Part shown: piece after piece, positions 59,131-64,000 of the stretch | How the letters are laid out: each line of letters starts with the position of its first letter | How positions within the stretch are numbered: the stretch's first letter is position 1 | From: Folioceros fuciformis | Taxonomy: Eukaryota; Anthocerotophyta; Anthocerotopsida; Anthocerotales | Length of the DNA stretch: 64,000 bases | Direction: 5' to 3' | Assembly: GCA_049999805.1 (NCBI GenBank) | Contig: JBNGIO010005933.1 | Location: 1-64,000 of the forward strand | The notes under the pieces: model-generated | What the model was told of the DNA's origin: nothing | What the model saw: only the letters and a program-made list of their open reading frames with translations | Databases searched by the model: none | Translations under genes and position numbers: made by a program

Positions 59131-60584
59131 TAGCCAAGGATCCGAATAGCAATAGCACGTCACTCAAGAACAGCTGGCAGTTTCGTTCAAAGACGACTCG
59201 ACCTCTGGAATAGGAACCAGACCAACACAAGAAAATCCAAAGATCACCAGCGGATTGTTCACCTGATCACCGTTAAGATCAAGAAAGCCTGCACAGGAAA
59301 CCGAACCCATAGCCAACACCAGCCGCTCAAACTCGACATTGTCAAAAATAAACATCTACTCCTCCTGCGACACCAACGGAGTACACTTGCCCAAGCTATC
59401 CGACAGTTTGTGAATCACAACAAATCCACTTCCATCGTACGGTGCAGCTTCTCAGCAGCGATTCCTGACGGACCTTGACATCTTGGACGGCTTCAGCCTG
59501 AAAGCACTGACAGGACCCTTCTTTGTGGAGGCCACATCGGCATGCAGTGGAGAGAGGATATCTCTTCCTACATCATGACGCAGTGGCCCGTGCTGAGTTC
59601 GCAAAGCGAGGATACATATAACCATAAACGCTTCCCGGTGTGAATGAGCGTGATTAAAGGTCCTGATATGAGCAAGCGTTCTCCGATCAGAGCAACACCT
59701 CGCTTGCGCTTCTGAAGGAGAGGACCCGATTGTAAGCGGGGACAATCGAAGATGCAAAAATCTCAGTGTTGAGGCGGGAAAGAAAATCAAAACTACAAGA
59801 TCAGCGATCACTTCGGGATTAGAGCAGTGAGCTTGTTCTTTCGCATGTTGGATTGGATGTGAAAGCCACATCTGTCTGCCAAATGGATTTTGCGTGGGAG
59901 GGATAGCAAAGTTGAGGCCGCTGCCTCCTTCCAATCCTCCCAACAGTGTGCCAATATTCTGTACAGTATTTTGATCCAAGGGTTTGAGAAGGCGTGAATC
60001 CTGGAGGCCGATCCTGGAGGGTAGCACCATATATGATACGATGTTCGTCAACAGCAACTAGGAAGCCCGGTCCTTGAAATGCTGGACTAAACGGCACGAT
60101 GGTTTATTGCACTACGGTCTTAAGAGATCGAGCAGGACAGGCAACGGAGCCACAATGTCGGTTGCTTCGCACAATGTCATGGGAAGAGGAAAGGTTCTTC
60201 CTAAAAAGTTCACGATCTGTTTAGACGGTGTGGATCGTGTGGTTTCCGGCCATGCCAGAAGGTATGTACGTCCGAATCAGATTGTGGAGGCAGTGAGATT
60301 CGCGTGAGCATCTCCAGCGGCAGAATGCATCTGCCAGTCAAACAAGGGTTCTCTGATCTCCACGGGCACACTGTGAAGGGGAAAGCCCAGAGAGGCACGG
60401 CCAGGGTGCTGGTTGGGCGGCGGCAAACCTCGTCACTGTGCCAAGCTTTGGCTCGAGAGTAAACTTCGCACGAGGGCCGTTAAAAAGGGACTAGTTCAGC
60501 TGAGGTTTGTTTCGGTTGCAGAGAATCTCGCATCTCATGCGTCCAACACTCCTCAGCAGCTCAGATCTGGGAGGATTGACGGGG
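59131..60584. other. Unassigned region with conserved-looking minus-strand frames
   Basis: Minus-strand frames at 60097-59819 (FQGPGFLVAVDEHRIIYGATL) and 60057-59452 (IGTLLGGLEGGSGLNFAIPP) overlap, and a third at 59355-59164 (MFIFDNVEFERLVLAMGSVS) could supply the missing 5' exon of the GH27 gene. I do not recognise a family and cannot join them with certainty. The part from 60110 to 60584 is probably promoter and leader of the APRT gene. A frame upstream of ATG 60585 is open without ATG. Confidence 0.3.
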
Positions 60585-61569
60585 ATGTCGGCTCACAGGG
60601 ATGGAGACCCTCGGGTGCCTAATATCGGGGCTGCTATTCGCGCTATCCCTGACTTCCCGAAGCCTGGTATGCTCTGCCCCGTGGGCGTCGCATTGCACTG
60701 CACTGCACTGCATGAGACACCCTGTATGATGAGCTGTGTGTGTGTGTGTTTGTGGCCTCCCAGGTATCAACTTTCGGGACATCACCACTCTGCTCCTCGA
60801 TCACAAGGCCTTTCAGGACACCATTGATCTTTTTGTGGAGCGCTACAAGGACCAGAAGATTGACGTGGTTGCCGGTACGATGTCAGGGCCCCTTCCCGCT
60901 TGATCGTGATTGCTGTGTGCACGTATCTCAGATTTGATGTGTTTGGTGTTGCAGGTGTGGAGGCCCGGGGTTTCATCTTCGGGCCTCCTGTTGCGCTCGC
61001 CATCGGCGCCAAATTTGTGCCGCTGAGGAAGCCTAAAAAGTTACCAGGTAGTTTGGATTGAAGATGCGCTGCGGAGTACGAATATTATTGAGGACAGGGG
61101 TAGGTGGACTAACTTCCAAGCCACGTTTGATGGGCAGGGGAAGTCATTGGAGAGGACTATGTCTTGGAGTACGGTACGGACAGGATAGAAATGCATGTGG
61201 GTGCAGTTCAGCCGGGTGAACGGGCTGTCATCATGGATGACCTGATTGCAACGGGGGGAACCCTTGGAGCCTCCATCAAGCTTCTCAGTCAGTAGCTTGG
61301 CTACTTGTGCATGGCAGCAAATCTTTTCTAAGTTCCCCCCTCCTGACAAGTAGCCTGGCTGGTGCACAGGGAGAGCAGGGGCTGAAGTGGTGGAGTGCGC
61401 TTGTGTCGTGGAGCTGAACGATTTGAAGGTAGTGGAAGGACAGTCCTCCAGTCTTCCAACTAGGTTTTAGGCTGCCGAATCTGAGATCATGCTGCTTCTT
61501 TTCTTGCAGGGTCGTGAGAGACTCGGGGATGTGCCTCTGTTCATCCTGGTTGAGTACGAAGGTGAATAG
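60585..61569 (+). CDS. APT: Adenine phosphoribosyltransferase
   Basis: Six exons, 60585-60666, 60764-60874, 60955-61047, 61138-61287, 61370-61428 and 61510-61569, join in frame to 184 residues, the usual APRT length. Blocks: [51 protein letters not shown], the flexible loop [14 protein letters not shown], and the PRPP-binding [14 protein letters not shown]. It converts adenine and PRPP to AMP in the cytosol; in plants it also inactivates cytokinin bases. No N-terminal extension is seen if ATG 60585 is used. The upstream frame is open without another ATG. All introns are GT-AG and about 80-100 bp. Confidence 0.95.
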
Positions 61570-61766
61570 AGGGCAAAACGGAGATGGCCATGGGGGCACA
61601 ATCGAGTATTTCGAAACAGCAGCTTAGCACCGCCTCCTCTTCTCTCCTCGGTTCTTCTTCCGTAGTGTGCGATCATCCAACAGCCCAATGGAATCCACAC
61701 GTGTTGCCAACATTGTACCACGAACATTTTTTCAGCATGAGCAAGGAAGCTCTGCCCAATTGAAAC

Positions 61767-61870
61767 AGTGTCATCCGGTTCGTCACTTCCGAAGACGAAT
61801 CAACTGGGCATGTNNNNNNNNNNAGTGTCATCCGGTTCGTCACTTCCGAAGACGAATCAACTGGGCATGT
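61767..61870. other. 10-N gap between identical 47-bp sequences
   Basis: 'agtgtcatccggttcgtcac' to 'caactgggcatgt' is present exactly on both sides of the Ns (61814-61823). It is most likely an unmerged contig overlap and not a duplication. Confidence 0.85.
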
Positions 61871-62061
61871 TTCCTCTACACGCCTCGCTTGTGCCTTCGC
61901 GGCATCTACCGGAGACGAAACAAAGCAGTATAAAGCTCCAAGAAGGTAGTAAACCACGCGTCGGGTTGTTCGCTCCGCGGCATGGAATGACGGACCATAC
62001 CTAAGACAGTTCCCCAGGCGTGTGATTTGCATCTGTGTCTAGCGCCAAACTGCTAGAGGGG

Positions 62062-62292
62062 ATGGAGCCCGGTATGAAGAGGCTGATATTCCTGTATCGG
62101 CTAAGTCTAGGGGCAGCAGCAACGCTGGTGCTGGGTGTAACGACTTACGACATCCACCGCTCCATACAAAACAACCGGAAACCTCCCACCAAAGAACAGT
62201 TGGCTGCGCTCTCTGCTCGAATCGAGGAATCCCGACAGTCCTCCACGTTGCCACCGGGCCAGGAAAACGGCGATGAGTCTGTGCAGCACTGA
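62062..62292 (+). CDS. Small single-TM protein, 76 residues, unknown function
   Basis: A frame from ATG 62062 encodes MEPGMKRL, a hydrophobic segment (IFLYRLSLGAAATLVLGVTTY, residues ~9-29), then a basic and polar tail (DIHRSIQNNRKPPTKEQLAALSARIEESRQ). Layout resembles small inner-mitochondrial-membrane proteins with one TM segment near the N-terminus, but I recognise no family. Codon use and lack of stops over the whole length favour a real gene. An ATG at 62074 is an alternative start. Confidence 0.5.
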   Translation: MEPGMKRLIFLYRLSLGAAATLVLGVTTYDIHRSIQNNRKPPTKEQLAALSARIEESRQSSTLPPGQENGDESVQH

Positions 62293-63525
62293 AGGATGTG
62301 GGTTTTGGTGCAGCGTGGTTGAGCTGATCACGTGTTGCAGCGCCGCCCCCAGGAACCTGGTTGCAGCGATTTGACTCCATTGGTGTGGCTACTGTCGTTT
62401 CCGAGCAACTGTAATCCCTGGATTGCCCATCTCCTTTTCTGCCTTTTGCCTCTCTCAGCGAGTTAGCAGCAGAGCTGTGGGTGCTTACTGCTGCTTTTTT
62501 TGATGCAGGTGACCATCCATTCTGTCAAGACCAACGAATGGCACTGGAGGGAGAGCTTTCCTGTGGGTCTCGTTCAACGTACACTCTCTGCACCATAGGG
62601 AACGACTGGGGAGCAATGTAACCTGCATCCATGAGGATGACTGCTGATGTACACTGATGATACATTTTTATCACCAATAGAACGAGAGGAAGGTAATGGT
62701 AGGGTGACCCTTCCGTTTTCTCGGGGTGTCATACTTCCAAGGGTTCGCAAAGTGGAGGAACAGGAGCACGGGCTTGAGGCTGTGAAGAAACTTGACAGCG
62801 GAAACTAGGGTACTCTGAAGAGTGACGTCCTCGACAGTATGTACCGGATGTCACTTCGAAGGATGCCTCCTATGTCATTTCGACACAGCAGGGTATCGTT
62901 TCTACTTCAACTCCAAGCTCCTGCATTCGCATGTTGTTGAAGATGGTTTAGAGTCCGATATTTTTTGGCAAGTACTGTCATCAAAGCGGTGGTGAAGTGT
63001 AGGGAGTGTTGAAGCTGCCTCGGTTTGTTTCAGGGTTGACCAAACCGGACAGTTTTCTCTCGGCCTTGAGTCATAACAGGATCTAGGCAGGATCTGTTAG
63101 AAAGCTCTGAGAATGTCTGTGCAGTCGAGCATGTACACTAGGACATATAGGGCTTGGAGATTTTGTGAGCGAGAGGGGGGATTGGTAGGGGCGATTGATC
63201 AGTTGTTTCGCTAGGTAGCTCTCTCATTAAAGATTGAATTGCACAACAAAAGATTTTCATGGCAGTATATGCGTTACAACACAGGGTTGAGCAGGTTGTT
63301 GCAAGTATATGAAGAAATGAGGCACAAGGAATCAGTTTCACTTGTTCGACCCTTCTTTCGGTGCTTAAAGGCTGTGACTCTATAGCTGACTTGGAAGGAG
63401 GCATTAACCGACGACAATCCATGAAAGAAGCCTCCCTGTGGCAGTCCAAAATGGTTCGCTCTCATATGCACCATGGGAGCCTCGTGAATACGTACCACGT
63501 TTTTTTTGCAGTATCTCATAGCGGC
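62293..63525. other. No gene recognised
   Basis: Intergenic sequence with no recognised motif on either strand. Confidence 0.5.
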
Positions 63526-63990
63526 CTCTGGTGGTGTGGAATGCAATGTGCTCCGTTGGGCTTCAATGAGAAAGTGCTGGAGCTCTATGCAGATATGCCT
63601 TCATATGGTGAGGCACCTGATGACTGGACGTTCGCCAGCTTTTCCATTGCATGCAGTAGCTTTGCAAATACAGCGAATGGCACACTCGTGGACGGGACAA
63701 ACAATCAAATTCCAGTGTTGACAGAGGTGGAAGGATATGCACTGTGGAATCTTTCAATAAGGATCACATTGCTGGCCCGGTTGTTGGCATCTCTCTTCTC
63801 AACATGGATGCAAGCTGCTGAAGCTTGCTGGACGTCCGTCTTCTATTTGAGTCGTTGTTGAACGTGGTTTCGTGCACTACAATGCTGGCCGGTCATGCCC
63901 GGTAGCCGCAAATTGAGGCGGATGATTGTGGAATGGATTGGTGGATGTGCTCAGCAGGATGAAGTTTGAACTCAGCATTCGGTCGCGCCG
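63526..63990 (+). pseudogene. PPR remnant at the right edge
   Basis: After an AG acceptor-like 'ttttttttgcag' (63510), the plus strand reads WWCGMQCAPLGFNEKVLELYADMPSYGEAPDDWTFASF.IACSS, the helix pair of a PLS-type PPR unit. Near 63830-63890, in another frame, it reads DVRLLFESLLNVVSCTTMLAGHA, the start of the next unit. The frame change and degraded middle mark a pseudogene; it may continue beyond the window. Confidence 0.65.
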
Positions 63991-64000
63991 AAGTGTGCAG

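Noticed and set aside
59452-60097. Two overlapping minus-strand frames as one conserved gene
   Set aside because: They overlap in different frames, no splice model joins them convincingly and no family was recognised, so they are listed only as unassigned.

Overview
The window is nuclear DNA of a land plant. It carries PPR-repeat sequences, a hydroxycinnamoyl-CoA transferase (HCT), a plastid Ycf20-like protein, an RSZ22-type splicing factor, a mitochondrial ATP synthase subunit d and a Ty1/Copia element, all with GT-AG introns that are mostly short (about 85-300 bp). Many PLS-type PPR fragments and short introns suggest a seed-free plant (bryophyte, lycophyte or fern). That is inference and the species cannot be named from sequence alone. 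The scaffold has seven runs of N, two of them flanked by exact duplicates that look like unmerged contig overlaps.

Left part (1-30.7 kb): an accessory region built from repeated duplication. Its core is a minus-strand tandem family of ROCO proteins (leucine-rich repeats, Roc GTPase, COR domain). In the most complete copy (25804-29986) the COR domain is followed, after an 85-bp intron and a ~170-residue linker, by a complete caspase-type protease domain: p20 with the His-Gly and Ala-Cys-Arg-Gly motifs, and p10 with the Ser-Phe-Arg-Asn motif and the family's typical C-terminal end. This is a metazoan-style caspase fold rather than a plant metacaspase. Copy 1 (1-948) is cut by the window edge. 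Copy A (8657-11833) has a nonsense codon and has lost its caspase exon to a Copia element. Copy C (22922-24040) is a remnant. Copy B itself has one in-frame stop codon beside a fresh-looking 30-bp duplication. Every copy carries the same repetitive 5' flank (five instances), and truncated PPR genes lie between copies, so PPR and ROCO sequences were duplicated together.

Right part (31-62 kb): ordinary, well-conserved single genes in a gene-dense arrangement. They are RSZ22-like SR protein, Ycf20-like protein, HCT-like BAHD acyltransferase, a secreted alpha/beta hydrolase, ATP synthase subunit d, mitochondrial ribosomal protein S9, URB1/Npa1 ribosome-biogenesis factor, a GH27 melibiase-type glycosidase, adenine phosphoribosyltransferase and a small one-TM protein. 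S9 and URB1 are divergent with only 45 bp between start codons, which links mitochondrial translation and nucleolar 60S assembly through one tiny shared promoter. The window ends in another PPR remnant.

The item most worth following is the LRR-Roc-COR-caspase family. It would couple a GTPase sensor platform directly to a caspase executor in a plant, where true caspases are generally held to be absent. It lies on the same gap-free contig stretch (24659-40098) as SR, Ycf20-like and HCT genes, which argues against contamination.
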